DNA from: Undibacter mobilis
Lineage (GTDB): Bacteria; Pseudomonadota; Alphaproteobacteria; Rhizobiales; Xanthobacteraceae
NCBI RefSeq assembly: GCF_003367195.1
Contig: NZ_QRGO01000002.1
Location: forward strand, 186,001 to 250,000
DNA length: 64,000 nt
Direction: 5' to 3'
Shown: one piece after another, positions 1 to 10,076 of the stretch
Position numbering within the stretch: position 1 is the stretch's first letter
Layout of the letters: every line of letters starts with the position of its first letter
Position numbers and translations under genes: made by a program
The notes under the pieces: model-generated
What the model was told of the DNA's origin: nothing
What the model saw: only the letters and a program-made list of their open reading frames with translations
Databases searched by the model: none

Positions 1-1
1 C

Positions 2-709
2 GAAAATGTCGGCGGCGTGTTCGGTTTCCATATCGACGGCTTCGCCCGCGATCTCATGAACATGCCGGCGCGCCTCGTGGTGCCGGTGCCGGACAATGTC
101 AGCCTGCGCGATGCCGCCTGTGCGCCGATTGCCTTCGGCACCACGCAGCACATGCTGTTCGACAATGCCAAACTGAAAGCCGGCGAGACCGTGCTCGTTC
201 ACGCCGCCGGCTCCGGCATCGGCTCGGTCGCCATCAAAATGGCCAAGGCGCTCGGCTGCACCATCATCACCACAGTCGGCGACGACGCCAAGGCCGAGAA
301 GGCCAAGGCGTTGGGTGCCGATCACGTCATCAACTACAAGACCGACCGCTTCGAAGGCGTGACGCGCAAGCTGACGCAGAAGAAAGGTGTCGATGTCGTG
401 TTCGAGCATGTCGGCGGCGAAGGCTTCAACGCCTCGCTGTTCTGTCTCAAGCGCGGCGGCCGTCTGGTCACTTGCGGCTCGACCGCCGGCCCGACCGTGA
501 CCATCAACCTGATGCAGCTCTTCCAGCAGCAGTACAAGATTTTCGGCTCATTCGGCTGCACCATCCGCAACATCCATGAGAGCCTCGCCAAGATGGCGGG
601 CGGCATGGCGACCATCATCGACAGCGAATTTGCCCTGACCGACTTCGAGAAGGGTCTGGCGCGGCTGGAAGGCCGTCAGGTCTTCGGCAAAGTCATTATC
701 AATTTCTGA
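2..709 (+). CDS. Medium-chain dehydrogenase/reductase (zinc-type alcohol dehydrogenase or quinone oxidoreductase), 5' truncated
   Basis: The reading frame is open to the left edge of the window (first full codon at 2), so the N-terminal catalytic part is missing; about 235 residues remain. The Rossmann half is clear: the nucleotide-binding glycine motif AAGSGIGS lies about 63-70 residues after the GTG codon at 17, followed by the ALGAD element typical of the MDR superfamily. These enzymes reduce or oxidise alcohols, aldehydes or quinones with NAD(P)H in the cytoplasm. The stop overlaps the next ATG (TGATG), so it is translationally coupled to the acyltransferase downstream. Substrate cannot be told; the zinc-ligand region is outside the window. 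Confidence 0.85.
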   Translation, partial: ENVGGVFGFHIDGFARDLMNMPARLVVPVPDNVSLRDAACAPIAFGTTQHMLFDNAKLKAGETVLVHAAGSGIGSVAIKMAKALGCTIITTVGDDAKAEKAKALGADHVINYKTDRFEGVTRKLTQKKGVDVVFEHVGGEGFNASLFCLKRGGRLVTCGSTAGPTVTINLMQLFQQQYKIFGSFGCTIRNIHESLAKMAGGMATIIDSEFALTDFEKGLARLEGRQVFGKVIINF

Positions 710-1635
710 TGCCACTCAGGGGCCTGAAACAGCGGCTGCGCCGCGGCCTCAAGGCCACGGGCAATGCGGTGTCCGGCGCGGTGGCGATCGGCGTCATCAA
801 CCTGATGCGTCTGGCACGCCCCGACGCGGTCGGAAACGCCGCCGGTCGTGTGATGCGCGCCATCGGCCCCCTGCTCCCCGAGCACAAAATCGGCCGCGCC
901 AACCTCACCGCCGCCTTCCCCGAGAAAACGCCCGAAGAAATCGACCGCATCCTGCTTGGCGTCTGGGACAATCTCGGCCGCGTCGGCGCCGAGTTCACGC
1001 AGCTCGATCGTCTCATCGACTATAACCGCGACCATCCCGAACGCGGACGTCTCGAAATTCCGAAGTCGCTGTTCGATAAATTTCTCGCGCTGGCCAATGA
1101 TGGCAAGCCGGCTTTGGTGTTCACCGCGCATTTGGCCAACTGGGAATTGCCCGCGGTGTTCGCCGCGAGCCAGAAACTCGACAGTGCGGCGCTGTATCGC
1201 CGGCCCAACATTGCCGCCATCGACCGCTGGGTGCGCAAGACGCGCGCGGCCCACATGGGCGAACTGATCGCAACAGGACTCGACGCACCGGTGCGCATTG
1301 CCGATGCGCTCAAGCGCGGCGCACATATCGGTATGCTGGTCGATCAGTATTATGTGCGCGGCGTCGAGGTGACGTTCTTCGGTCGCAAGACCAACGCCAA
1401 TCCGTTGATCGCGCGGCTGGCGCAGCACTTCGATTGCCCGATCGTCGGCGTGCGTGTCATCCGCCTCCCGGGCAATCGCTTTACCGCGGAGCTGACCGAC
1501 GAGATCAAGCCGGTGCGCGACGCGAAAGGCGATGTCGATATCGCCGCGACCATGCAGGTCATCACCGGCGTGATCGAATCCTGGGTGCGCGAGCATCCCG
1601 AGCAGTGGCTGTGGCTGCACCGCCGCTGGCGGTGA
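709..1635 (+). CDS. LpxL/HtrB-like lipid A (lysophospholipid) acyltransferase
   Basis: A 308-residue protein of the LpxL/LpxM acyltransferase family, which adds secondary acyl chains to the lipid A precursor at the inner membrane. The acyltransferase HX4(D/E) signature is HLANWE at residues 141-146. Length is normal for the family (about 290-320). A hydrophobic stretch near residues 20-40 could anchor it to the membrane. The ATG at 709 overlaps the stop of the preceding dehydrogenase gene by one base. It could also act on another lipid; in Rhizobiales several paralogues exist and the acyl donor, normal or very long chain, cannot be told from this sequence. Confidence 0.85.
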   Translation: MPLRGLKQRLRRGLKATGNAVSGAVAIGVINLMRLARPDAVGNAAGRVMRAIGPLLPEHKIGRANLTAAFPEKTPEEIDRILLGVWDNLGRVGAEFTQLDRLIDYNRDHPERGRLEIPKSLFDKFLALANDGKPALVFTAHLANWELPAVFAASQKLDSAALYRRPNIAAIDRWVRKTRAAHMGELIATGLDAPVRIADALKRGAHIGMLVDQYYVRGVEVTFFGRKTNANPLIARLAQHFDCPIVGVRVIRLPGNRFTAELTDEIKPVRDAKGDVDIAATMQVITGVIESWVREHPEQWLWLHRRWR

Positions 1636-1641
1636 CCCCTT

Positions 1642-1980
1642 TCAGGTCCGCGTCGGCAGCCCCGCGGCTTTCCAGCCGAGTATGCCGCCGGCGAGATGAT
1701 GATCGTAGGGGTAGCCGGCGTCCTGCGCCGCGACCGATGCCGTGATCGAACGGCGACCCGAACGGCAGGCAAAAACCACCTGTTTGCCCTGCGGATCGGG
1801 AATATCCGCCGGATTGAACGAGGACAGCGGCAGCAGCACCGCATCCGGATAGCTCTCAACCGCGGCTTCGTTGGGCTCGCGCACGTCGATGAGCAGGATA
1901 CGGCCGGCGCGCACGCCCTCGTCCACCTCCTGCGGCGTCAGATTGATCACCTCGTCCGCGCGCGGCATTTCATCGGCCAT
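1642..1980 (-). CDS. Rhodanese-like domain protein
   Basis: A 112-residue single rhodanese domain. The active-site loop is CRSGRRS with Cys72 as the sulfur-carrying residue, and the family element IDVREPNE lies near residue 31. Such single-domain rhodaneses move sulfane sulfur between a donor and an acceptor in the cytoplasm. There is a good ribosome site (GGAGGAG) about 8 bases before the ATG at 1980. It converges with the acyltransferase gene, six bases between stops, and stands alone from the kup genes that follow on the same strand. No physiological acceptor can be inferred. Confidence 0.9.
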   Translation of the reverse strand: MADEMPRADEVINLTPQEVDEGVRAGRILLIDVREPNEAAVESYPDAVLLPLSSFNPADIPDPQGKQVVFACRSGRRSITASVAAQDAGYPYDHHLAGGILGWKAAGLPTRT

Positions 1981-2066
1981 GATGGCAACTCCTCCGATCC
2001 GAACGGCCTTGTTTAGCCAAGATCGCAGGCCGCCGCACGCGACTTTTTAAGGCCTGCGACGGTTGC

Positions 2067-3983
2067 CTAGATAGTGACCTGCGTGCCGACCTCGACAACG
2101 CGGCCGGTCGGGATCTGGAAGTAGTCGGTGGCGTCGTTGGCGGTGTGCGACAGTGAGATGAACAGGTGGTCCTGCCAACGCGGCATGCCGGACTGCGCCG
2201 CCGGCTTGAGCAGGCGCCGCGACAGGAAGAACGATGTCGACATGATGTCGAACGTCCAGCCAAGCTTGCGCGCGACCGCCAGCGCCTTCGGTATGTTCGG
2301 CTGCTCCATGAAGCCAAAGCGCAACACGATGCGCGAGAAGGTCTCGCCGACCGGCTCGATGCGAACGCGCCCGGCGACATCGACGCGCGGCGTTTGTGCC
2401 GTCTCAACGGTGAGAATGACGTTCTTCTCGTGCAGCACCTTGTAGTGCTTCAGGCTGTGCATCAGCGCGGTCGGTGCGAAAGCCGGATCGCCCGTCAGGA
2501 ACACCGCCGTGCCCGGCACACGCGCGGGCGGCTTTCGTTCCAGACTCGCAACGAGTGTATCGAGCGGGATTTCCAGCTTACGGGTCTTTTGTATCAGCAG
2601 CCGGCTGCCGCGCCGCCATGTATACATCAGCACCATGACGACGGCGCCGAGCGCCAGCGGCATCCACCCGCCTTCGGCGATCTTCAGCATGTTCGAGGTC
2701 AGGAAGGTCAGGTCGATAACGAGGAATGGCAACATCAGCGCCAGCGCCGCCGCGAGCGGCCAGCGCCAGACCTTGTTGATAACGACGATCGCCATCAGTG
2801 CGGTGACCACCATGGTGCCTGTCACGGCGATGCCGTAGGCCGAGGCGAGCGCACTCGATGAGCGGAACAGCGCCACCAGCAACAGCACGCCGATCAAGAG
2901 CAGCAGGTTAACGCGCGGCATATAGATCTGGCCGGAGACCTCTTCCGAGGTGTGGCGGATTTCGAGGCGCGGCAACAGACCGAGTTGAATGGCCTGGCGG
3001 GTCAATGAATAAGCGCCTGTGATCACGGCCTGACTGGCGATCACGGTGGCGATGGCGGCGAGGATCACCATCGGCAGCAGCGCCCATTGCGGATACATCA
3101 GGAAAAACGGGCTTTCGATCGCCTTGGGGTTGGCGAGCACCAGGGCACCCTGCCCCAGATAATTGATCGTGAGTGCCGGCAACACCACCACAAGCCAGGC
3201 AAAGCGGATCGGGCCGCGGCCGAAATGGCCAAGATCAGCGTAAAGCGCTTCCGAGCCGGTGACCACGAGGAATATCGCACCGAGGGTGAAGAACCCGATG
3301 ATGCCGTGATGGAAGAGAAAGTTGAGGCCGTAGTAGGGATTGAAGGCCTTCAGCACCAGTGGATTGTCGGCGATGTGAACGAGGCCGGCGACGGCGAGCG
3401 CCGCGAACCAGACCAGCGTCAACGGCCCGAAGAAGGTCGCGACCTTGGCGGTGCCGCGCGACTGCACGGCGAACAGCCCAACCAGGATCACCACGGTGAG
3501 CGGTACGATGTAATGCTCGAAGGCCGGCGTGACGATTTTCAAACCTTCGATCGCCGACAGCACCGACAAGGCCGGCGTGATGATGGCATCGCCGTAGAAC
3601 AAAGCGCCGCTGGTAATGCCCAGCAGAATAACAAAGCCGCTCGATCGTCCGAGCGCGCGCGAGGCCAGCGCCATTAGCGCCAAGGTACCACCCTCGCCGT
3701 TGTTATCGGCTCGCAAAAGGATCAGCACGTATTTCGCCGTCACCACCAGAAGCAGCGCCCAGATGATCAGCGACAGGATGCCGAGAATGATCGCCTCGGT
3801 TACCGCATTGCCGGACCCGGCCGCCGCCAGCACGGACTCGCGGAAGGCATAAAGCGGGCTGGTGCCAATATCGCCGTAGACCACGCCGATGCTGCCCAGC
3901 GTCAGCGCCCAGAACCCGGCGTGAGGCAAAGGGGTGCCGTCAGCAAGTTGGCCCGGAGCAGCGGACGCGGAAGGTTCGGTCAT
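2067..3983 (-). CDS. kup: Kup potassium uptake transporter (copy 1)
   Basis: A 638-residue low-affinity K+ uptake protein of the KUP/HAK/KT family, thought to be a K+/H+ symporter in the inner membrane. The signature [13 protein letters not shown] is at residues 33-45, about twelve hydrophobic helices follow, and the soluble C-terminal domain ends in the family-typical [15 protein letters not shown]. Length matches family norms. ATG at 3983. The second kup gene lies 170 bases upstream on the same strand, and the two C-terminal regions are visibly very similar, so this is a tandem duplication. Confidence 0.97.
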   Translation of the reverse strand: MTEPSASAAPGQLADGTPLPHAGFWALTLGSIGVVYGDIGTSPLYAFRESVLAAAGSGNAVTEAIILGILSLIIWALLLVVTAKYVLILLRADNNGEGGTLALMALASRALGRSSGFVILLGITSGALFYGDAIITPALSVLSAIEGLKIVTPAFEHYIVPLTVVILVGLFAVQSRGTAKVATFFGPLTLVWFAALAVAGLVHIADNPLVLKAFNPYYGLNFLFHHGIIGFFTLGAIFLVVTGSEALYADLGHFGRGPIRFAWLVVVLPALTINYLGQGALVLANPKAIESPFFLMYPQWALLPMVILAAIATVIASQAVITGAYSLTRQAIQLGLLPRLEIRHTSEEVSGQIYMPRVNLLLLIGVLLLVALFRSSSALASAYGIAVTGTMVVTALMAIVVINKVWRWPLAAALALMLPFLVIDLTFLTSNMLKIAEGGWMPLALGAVVMVLMYTWRRGSRLLIQKTRKLEIPLDTLVASLERKPPARVPGTAVFLTGDPAFAPTALMHSLKHYKVLHEKNVILTVETAQTPRVDVAGRVRIEPVGETFSRIVLRFGFMEQPNIPKALAVARKLGWTFDIMSTSFFLSRRLLKPAAQSGMPRWQDHLFISLSHTANDATDYFQIPTGRVVEVGTQVTI

Positions 3984-4153
3984 GATGAGAATCCTGCTGT
4001 CACTGCCTTGGGCATGGACGCGAGTGGACGACTTTGTAACAACCTGACCTGCGCCGCCACCTTGCGTTTTCGCAAGTCATGCGACTGGCAGCCGCGAAAC
4101 CGCAAGCCGATATCTCATATTTTTCCATAAAAACAATGCCTTAGGTGACGATA

Positions 4154-6076
4154 TCAGACCGTCACCTGGGTACCGACTTCGACCACGCGCCCGGTCGGGA
4201 TCTGGAAGAAGTCGGTGGCATCGCTGGCCGAACGCGCCAGCGCGATGAACAGCCTATCCTGCCAGCTTGGCATGCCGGACTGCGCCGATGGCCGAAGCGT
4301 GCGCCGCGACAGGAAGAACGACGTCGACATGATGTCGAACTGCCAGCCGTGCTTGCGCGCGATCGCCAGCGCTTTCGGCACGTTGGGGTTGTCCATGTAG
4401 CCGAACTTCAGCGTCACGCGCGCGAAGTGTTCCGACAGCGGCGTGAATTGCACGCGCTCCGAATCAGGCACGCGCGGCGTATCACCCGTAACGATGGTGA
4501 GAATGACATTGTGCTCGTGCAGCACCTTGTTGTGCTTGAGATTGTGCAACAACGCGGTCGGCGCGAAATCCGGATCGCTGGTCAGGAACACCGCGGTACC
4601 CGGCACCATATGCGGCGGCTTCTTCTCGAGGCTGCGCAGCAGCGTCTCGATCGGCACTTCGGCGCGGCGCGTCTTGTTGAGCAGGATTCCGGTGCCGCGC
4701 CGCCAAGTCAGAATGACCATCACGACGGTCGCGCCGAACAGCAGCGGCAGCCAGGCGCCGTCACCCACCTTGAGCAGGTTGGCCGAAAAGAACACCGAGT
4801 CGATGAACACGAAGGGCGCGACCAGCAGCGCCGCCTGCCACACCTTGAGCTTCCACAACTTCCAGAAGACGAAGAATCCCAGGGTCGCGTCGACCACCAT
4901 CGTGGTGGCGACCGCGATGCCGTAAGCCGCCGCCAGCGACCCGGAGGTTCGAAACAGCCCGACCAGCAGCAGCACGCCTATGAGCAGCGCAAGAGTGACG
5001 CGCGGAATGTAGATCTGCCCGGCATGCGAGGCGGAAGTGTGCAGAATGGTCAGGCGCGGCAGCAGGCCGAGCTGAATGGCCTGATGGACCAGCGAATAGG
5101 CCCCGGTGATCACCGCCTGACTGGCGATGACGGTGGCGGCCGTCGCCATCACGATCATCGGTACCAGAAAACTCTCCGGTACCAGACGATAGAACGGATT
5201 TTCGATGGCCGAGGGATTGGCAAGAACCAGCGCGCCCTGCCCGAAATAGTTGATCAGCAGCGACGGCAGCACGAGACCAAGCCACGCCAACTGGATCGGC
5301 TTGCGGCCAAAATGGCCAAGATCGGCATAGAGCGCCTCGCCGCCGGTCACCACCAGGAACACCGCGCCAAGCGTGATCAGGCCGATATGGCCGTGGCTCA
5401 GCATGAATGACACTGCGTAGGCCGGGTTCAACGCCAGCAGAACGCGCGGATCGTCGTGAATGTGCAGCGCGCCAGCGATCGCGATCGACACGAACCATAC
5501 CACCATAATCGGTCCGAAAAATGCGGCGACCCGGGCGGTGCCGCGCGATTGCACGGCGAAAAGAAGAATGAGAATCAAAACTGTCAGCGGCGCGACGTAG
5601 TGGCTGAAAGCCGGGTTGGCGAGCTTCAAACCTTCCACCGCGGAGAGCACGGAGATCGCCGGGGTAATCACCGAGTCGCCGAGAAACATGGCGGCGCCGA
5701 TCACGCCGAGAAGCAGAATAAACGGCGTGCGCCGGCCAACCGCGCGCGTGGCCAGCGCCATCAGCGACAGCGTGCCGCCCTCGCCGTTGTTGTCGGCGCG
5801 CAGCAACAGCAACACGTACTTCAAGGTCACCGTGAGGATCAGCGCCCATACGATAAGCGACAAAACGCCGAGCACAATATCCGGTGTGACGCCGCGCTCA
5901 TTGCTGGCCGCGAGCGCCGCCTCGCGGAAGGCGTAAAGCGGACTGGTACCGATGTCGCCATAGACGACGCCAACGCTACCGAGAGCCAGTGCCCAGAAGC
6001 TGGGGGCCTTCGTCTCGCCATTGGCCGTCGCCGTCGGGTCGGCCGACGCTGCCGGGTCGTTCACGCCGTTTCTCAC
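4154..6076 (-). CDS. kup: Kup potassium uptake transporter (copy 2)
   Basis: A 640-residue paralogue of the neighbouring Kup. The signature [13 protein letters not shown] is at residues 36-48 and the C-terminus again ends in [15 protein letters not shown]. The start is GTG at 6076; no strong ribosome site precedes it, but the conserved N-terminus requires a start near here. Loops differ from copy 1 (for example around the [11 protein letters not shown] element in the C-terminal domain), so the copies have diverged and may differ in affinity or expression. Kup pairs and triplets are known in Bradyrhizobium-type genomes. Confidence 0.96.
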   Translation of the reverse strand: MRNGVNDPAASADPTATANGETKAPSFWALALGSVGVVYGDIGTSPLYAFREAALAASNERGVTPDIVLGVLSLIVWALILTVTLKYVLLLLRADNNGEGGTLSLMALATRAVGRRTPFILLLGVIGAAMFLGDSVITPAISVLSAVEGLKLANPAFSHYVAPLTVLILILLFAVQSRGTARVAAFFGPIMVVWFVSIAIAGALHIHDDPRVLLALNPAYAVSFMLSHGHIGLITLGAVFLVVTGGEALYADLGHFGRKPIQLAWLGLVLPSLLINYFGQGALVLANPSAIENPFYRLVPESFLVPMIVMATAATVIASQAVITGAYSLVHQAIQLGLLPRLTILHTSASHAGQIYIPRVTLALLIGVLLLVGLFRTSGSLAAAYGIAVATTMVVDATLGFFVFWKLWKLKVWQAALLVAPFVFIDSVFFSANLLKVGDGAWLPLLFGATVVMVILTWRRGTGILLNKTRRAEVPIETLLRSLEKKPPHMVPGTAVFLTSDPDFAPTALLHNLKHNKVLHEHNVILTIVTGDTPRVPDSERVQFTPLSEHFARVTLKFGYMDNPNVPKALAIARKHGWQFDIMSTSFFLSRRTLRPSAQSGMPSWQDRLFIALARSASDATDFFQIPTGRVVEVGTQVTV

Positions 6077-6202
6077 CGCAAATCGGGTCCGCGACGGGAC
6101 CGGGAGGCGGGCTTATATCACCGGGCCCCAGGAGAGAATACGGGCCTTTGGACTTGACTTGTTGATGGCCTTAGGTCCGGGAGCCGAGCCGGCTGGCGCA
6201 GA

Positions 6203-7027
6203 TCAGGGGCGCAGGTCGGCCGGAATCGGCGGCTCTTCGCGGATCAGCGTAATCGTCACGCGGCGGTTGGGCGCCAGCGAGGGATTGTCGGGAAACAGGG
6301 GGTCGGTGTCCGCCTTGCCGGCGACCATGTAGAAATGGCCGGCCGGCACGCCTTCGGCGGCCAGAATCTGCCGCACCGCATTGGCCCGGTCGGCGGAGAG
6401 TTCCCAGGGACCGTAGCCGGACCGTGGCGGGATCGAACTGGTGGCGGTGTGACCGGCAATCGAGATCCGGAACGGCATCGCCCTGAGCGACGGGGCGATG
6501 CGCTGAATCAGGAGCCGGGTGCGCTCGTAAGGCTCCTTGGAGCCATCGGCGAACATCGAGCGGCCATCCTGATCCGTGATCTCGATATTGAGCCCCTGCC
6601 GGTTCTCCTCGACCATCACATGCTTGGAGACCTCGGTGATCTCCGGCATGCTTTGCAAGGCCTGACGCAGCGACGCAGCGGCGAGCGCGAATTTGCGGTC
6701 TTCCTGCATGCGCGCGCCGTAGCTGCGGTTCATGCCCTTCTCGTCGGGTGCCGGCGTCGGCGAAGCATCCTTGGGATCGATATTGGCCACGCTCTTGAGC
6801 TTCGGCCGCGTCGGCAGGCCCATCACTTCGAGAACGCCGGAATAGCGAACCTTGTCCTGAACACCGAAGGCATCGCGCATGGAACCGGCGACGACCTGAA
6901 GCTTGGCCTGATCCTGGGTCGAGAAAGCGACGAGCATCACGAAAAAGCTCATCAGCAGGGCCATAAGGTCCGCGAAGGTGACGAACCAGCCGTGACCGCC
7001 ACCGTGACCGCCGCGTTTCTTGGCCAT
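6203..7027 (-). CDS. motB: MotB-like flagellar motor stator protein (OmpA/MotB family)
   Basis: A 274-residue stator B subunit that anchors the MotA-MotB ion channel to peptidoglycan. A short Gly/His-rich cytoplasmic head is followed by one transmembrane helix (about 15-35) carrying the essential Asp20 in FADLMALLMSFF. The C-terminal OmpA-type domain (about 145-262) shows the peptidoglycan-binding elements GHT (192-194), SADRANAVR (211-219) and NRR (254-256). It follows motA by 36 bases on the same strand. No other flagellar gene is in the window. It could also be a stator-like pair of non-flagellar function, but MotB fits best. Confidence 0.88.
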   Translation of the reverse strand: MAKKRGGHGGGHGWFVTFADLMALLMSFFVMLVAFSTQDQAKLQVVAGSMRDAFGVQDKVRYSGVLEVMGLPTRPKLKSVANIDPKDASPTPAPDEKGMNRSYGARMQEDRKFALAAASLRQALQSMPEITEVSKHVMVEENRQGLNIEITDQDGRSMFADGSKEPYERTRLLIQRIAPSLRAMPFRISIAGHTATSSIPPRSGYGPWELSADRANAVRQILAAEGVPAGHFYMVAGKADTDPLFPDNPSLAPNRRVTITLIREEPPIPADLRP

Positions 7028-7063
7028 ACGCTACTACTCTGAAAGAGACCCCCTGCCCCGACC

Positions 7064-7849
7064 TTACGCGGTCGCGGCAGCAGCCTCCGCCCCTTCCTCT
7101 GCGTGCCGGTGCTTCTCCGGCAGATAAGCCAGCAGCATTTCCCGCACCAGCGCCGGGCTCTTGGCCTCGCGCATCATCAGGATGCCGTCGATGATCAGCG
7201 TGCGATTGATTTCCTCGTCGACCAGCTTGACGTGCAGCTTGTCGGCGATCGGCAGACAGAACAGGTTGGCGACGAGCGCGCCGTACAAGGTGGCGAGCAG
7301 CGCCACCGCCATGAACGGGCCAAGCTTGGATGGATCGGACATGTTGGAGAACATTTGCACCATGCCGATCAGTGTGCCGATCATGCCGAAGGCCGGGGCG
7401 CAATCCCCGATGGCGCGGTAGATCTTCTGGCCCTCGTCGAGATGGGTGAGGAAGTTGTCGCGGTCGCGCTCGAGATTGTCGCGAATGAAGCCGGCGTCGT
7501 AGCCGTCGGCGACGAAACGAATGCCTTTGGCAAGGAACTGATCTTCCGTCTCGGCCTTTTCCAGACCGATCGGGCCTTCCTTACGCATGACCTCGGCAAG
7601 GCCGGCGATCTCGTCAACCAGGTCGCGCTGGGTGATGTTGCGCATGGTGAAAGCGAACTTCATGCCGAGCGGCAGGCCATGCACAATCGCCACCAGCGGA
7701 AAGCGGATGAGGGTCGCCGCGAGCGAGCCGCCGAAAATGATGATGATGGCGTGGATGTCGTAGAACATCCTGAAGTCGCCGCCCATCAGGATGAGGGTCG
7801 CGATGACGGCTATACCAGCCACAATGCCGATGCCGGTCGTGATATCCAT
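7064..7849 (-). CDS. motA: MotA/PomA-like stator protein
   Basis: A 261-residue MotA/TolQ/ExbB proton- or sodium-channel subunit. Four membrane segments are evident (about 5-22, 33-50, 150-168, 183-203), with a large cytoplasmic loop between helices 2 and 3 rich in charged residues, as expected for rotor contact. The helix-3 and helix-4 elements APAFGMIGTL and LYGALVAN match the family. I prefer ATG at 7849 over a GTG at 7861 because GGAG stands six bases before it. The shorter length and motif spacing resemble PomA more than the roughly 290-residue MotA of many Rhizobiales. Gene order motA-motB is standard. Confidence 0.88.
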   Translation of the reverse strand: MDITTGIGIVAGIAVIATLILMGGDFRMFYDIHAIIIIFGGSLAATLIRFPLVAIVHGLPLGMKFAFTMRNITQRDLVDEIAGLAEVMRKEGPIGLEKAETEDQFLAKGIRFVADGYDAGFIRDNLERDRDNFLTHLDEGQKIYRAIGDCAPAFGMIGTLIGMVQMFSNMSDPSKLGPFMAVALLATLYGALVANLFCLPIADKLHVKLVDEEINRTLIIDGILMMREAKSPALVREMLLAYLPEKHRHAEEGAEAAAATA

Positions 7850-8112
7850 CTTACGCTCCACCCAACAAAAGACGCCGCGCCCCTGGCGATCGGGGGCACT
7901 TCGCGACCCTAGACGGTCGCTATTAAGACCCAGTAAAGGCTAACCGACCGGAAACGCCGGAATACGGTCACAGCAGCGCGTTTCGACGCGGGTCGTTTTT
8001 CGTGACGCGCCGGTCATTCAAATACTCTGGAAATCTTTGCCAAAAGGTCATCCAATGGCGGTCACAGCGGCCCAGACCGTTAGAAAAGAATTAACCCGGA
8101 GGAAGCGGCGCC

Positions 8113-9609
8113 ATGCGTGAGATCGGCCATTTCATCGGCGGCAAGACCGTCAAAGGCAGCTCCGGCCGGACCGGCGACGTCTTCGATCCGAATACCGGCG
8201 AAGTGCAGGCCAAGGTCGCGCTGGCATCCAAGGCCGAAGTCGAAAAGGCCATTGCCAATGCGGCGGCGGCGCAGCCGGCCTGGGCCGCAACCAACCCGCA
8301 GCGCCGCGCGCGGGTGATGTTCAAATTCCTCGAACTGATCGCCAAGGAAAACGATAGCCTCGCCCGGCTGCTGTCATCCGAACACGGCAAGACCGTTCCC
8401 GACGCTAAAGGCGACATCCAGCGCGGCGTCGAGGTGGTCGAGTTCGCCTGCGGTATTCCGCACCTGCTCAAGGGCGAGTTCACTGAAGGCGCCGGCCCCG
8501 GTATTGATCTTTATTCCGTGCGCCAGCCGCTCGGCGTGGTCGCCGGTATCACGCCCTTCAACTTCCCGGCCATGATTCCCCTGTGGAAGGCGGCGCCGGC
8601 GATCGCCTGCGGCAATGCCTTCATCCTCAAGCCGTCGGAGCGCGATCCGTCGGTGCCGATGCGGATTGCCGAGCTGTTTCTGGAAGCCGGATTGCCGGAG
8701 GGCATTCTCAATGTCGTCAACGGCGACAAGGAAGCGGTCGATACGATCCTGACCGATCCGCGGGTCCGCGCCATCGGCTTCGTCGGCTCGTCCGACATCG
8801 CGCAATACATCTATGCGACGGGCGCCGCGCATAACAAACGCGTGCAGTGCTTCGGCGGCGCCAAGAATCACATGATCGTCATGCCGGACGCCGACATGGA
8901 CCAGGCAGTCGATGCGTTGGTCGGCGCCGGTTATGGCTCGGCCGGCGAGCGCTGCATGGCGATCTCGGTCGCCGTCCCGGTCGGCAAAAAGACCGCCGAC
9001 CTGCTGATGGAGAAACTGATCCCCCGCGTCGAGGCTCTCAAGGTCGGCCTGTCGAGCGATCCGCAGGCCGATTACGGCCCTGTCGTCACCAAGGCGGCGC
9101 TCAATCGCATCCGCGATTATGTCGACACCGGCGTCAAGGAAGGCGCCAAGCTCGCCGTCGATGGCCGCGGCTTCAAGATGCAGGGCTACGAGAACGGCTT
9201 CTTCATGGGCGGCTGTCTGTTCGACGAGGTCACATCCGACATGCGCATCTACAAGGAAGAGATCTTCGGCCCGGTGCTGTCGGTAGTCCGCGCCAAGGAC
9301 TACGAGGAAGCGGTGCGTCTGCCGTCGGAGCACGAATACGGCAACGGCGTTGCCATCTTCACCCGCGACGGCGACGCGGCCCGCGATTTCGTCAGCCGCG
9401 TCCAGGTCGGCATGGTCGGCGTCAACTTCGCCATCCCGGTGCCGCTCGCCTACCACACCTTCGGCGGCTGGAAGCGGTCCGGCTTCGGCGACCTCAATCA
9501 GCACGGGCCCGACTCAGTGCGTTTCTATACAAAGACCAAAACCGTGACCTCGCGCTGGCCGAGTGGCACCAAAGGCGGCGCCGAGTTCACCATTCCGACG
9601 ATGAAGTAA
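8113..9609 (+). CDS. mmsA: CoA-acylating methylmalonate-semialdehyde dehydrogenase
   Basis: A 498-residue aldehyde dehydrogenase of the MmsA subfamily, which converts methylmalonate or malonate semialdehyde with CoA and NAD+ to propionyl- or acetyl-CoA in valine and inositol breakdown. Visible catalytic elements: PFN at 148-150, the strand FVGSS at 223-227, and Cys281 in GSAGERCMAIS, a sequence context characteristic of MmsA. The usual glutamate of hydrolytic ALDHs is replaced in this family, and here too no EGGK-like motif is seen. A good ribosome site (GGAGG) precedes ATG 8113. A hydroxyisobutyrate-dehydrogenase-family gene is far away at 44.4 kb, not adjacent. Confidence 0.95.
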   Translation: MREIGHFIGGKTVKGSSGRTGDVFDPNTGEVQAKVALASKAEVEKAIANAAAAQPAWAATNPQRRARVMFKFLELIAKENDSLARLLSSEHGKTVPDAKGDIQRGVEVVEFACGIPHLLKGEFTEGAGPGIDLYSVRQPLGVVAGITPFNFPAMIPLWKAAPAIACGNAFILKPSERDPSVPMRIAELFLEAGLPEGILNVVNGDKEAVDTILTDPRVRAIGFVGSSDIAQYIYATGAAHNKRVQCFGGAKNHMIVMPDADMDQAVDALVGAGYGSAGERCMAISVAVPVGKKTADLLMEKLIPRVEALKVGLSSDPQADYGPVVTKAALNRIRDYVDTGVKEGAKLAVDGRGFKMQGYENGFFMGGCLFDEVTSDMRIYKEEIFGPVLSVVRAKDYEEAVRLPSEHEYGNGVAIFTRDGDAARDFVSRVQVGMVGVNFAIPVPLAYHTFGGWKRSGFGDLNQHGPDSVRFYTKTKTVTSRWPSGTKGGAEFTIPTMK

Positions 9610-9622
9610 AAGAGGACCGACG

Positions 9623-10039
9623 TTGCGCCGCGACACCGGCAAGTCTCTGCCAATCCTTTGCCTCGTAATGCTGACATTGGCCCTCGCCGGCTGCGGCGGC
9701 GGCGCCGCGCTCATGTTCGGCGCCGATGAGAAGCCGCAAGCCGCGGGTGGCGCCGACGTCGGCAAAGAACTGGGGATGGAAGGCCGCTGGGTTTTGGCGG
9801 CGCCGAACGCACCCAGCTGCGGGCTGACCTTCACCGGACCGCCGAGCGCGACCGACGGCCGTGTCACGCCGGACGGCGGCTGCCCGGAGCGCTTCTTCCT
9901 GGCGCGACGCTGGCGGCTGTCCGACGGCCTCCTCACCGTCATCGATGGCGACGGCACCTCGCTCGGCACGTTCCGCAACGCCGGCGACCGCTTCGACGGC
10001 AAATCCGCCACCGAGACAACGATCACGCTGTCGCGCTAG
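9623..10039 (+). CDS. AprI/Inh-like lipoprotein (protease-inhibitor fold)
   Basis: A 138-residue lipoprotein. The signal peptide ends with the lipobox LALAGC, Cys24 being the lipidated residue. The mature part resembles the AprI/Inh small beta-barrel family (also seen in Omp19-type proteins): GRWVL near residue 53, CGLTFTG, and a second cysteine in GGCPERF, the two cysteines probably forming the family disulfide. TTG at 9623 has AGAGGA in front; an ATG at 9668 would leave too short a signal peptide. It lies 13 bases after mmsA and 37 before the GST gene. Inhibitor activity is inferred from fold only. Confidence 0.75.
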   Translation: MRRDTGKSLPILCLVMLTLALAGCGGGAALMFGADEKPQAAGGADVGKELGMEGRWVLAAPNAPSCGLTFTGPPSATDGRVTPDGGCPERFFLARRWRLSDGLLTVIDGDGTSLGTFRNAGDRFDGKSATETTITLSR

Positions 10040-10076
10040 TCTTCCGCGTCACGACCACCCAAGGGACCGAATTCCA

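Noticed and set aside
4145..5410. 421-residue open frame on the plus strand inside kup copy 2
   Set aside because: It is antisense to a fully convincing Kup gene and shows the Arg/His/Gln-rich composition of shadow frames.
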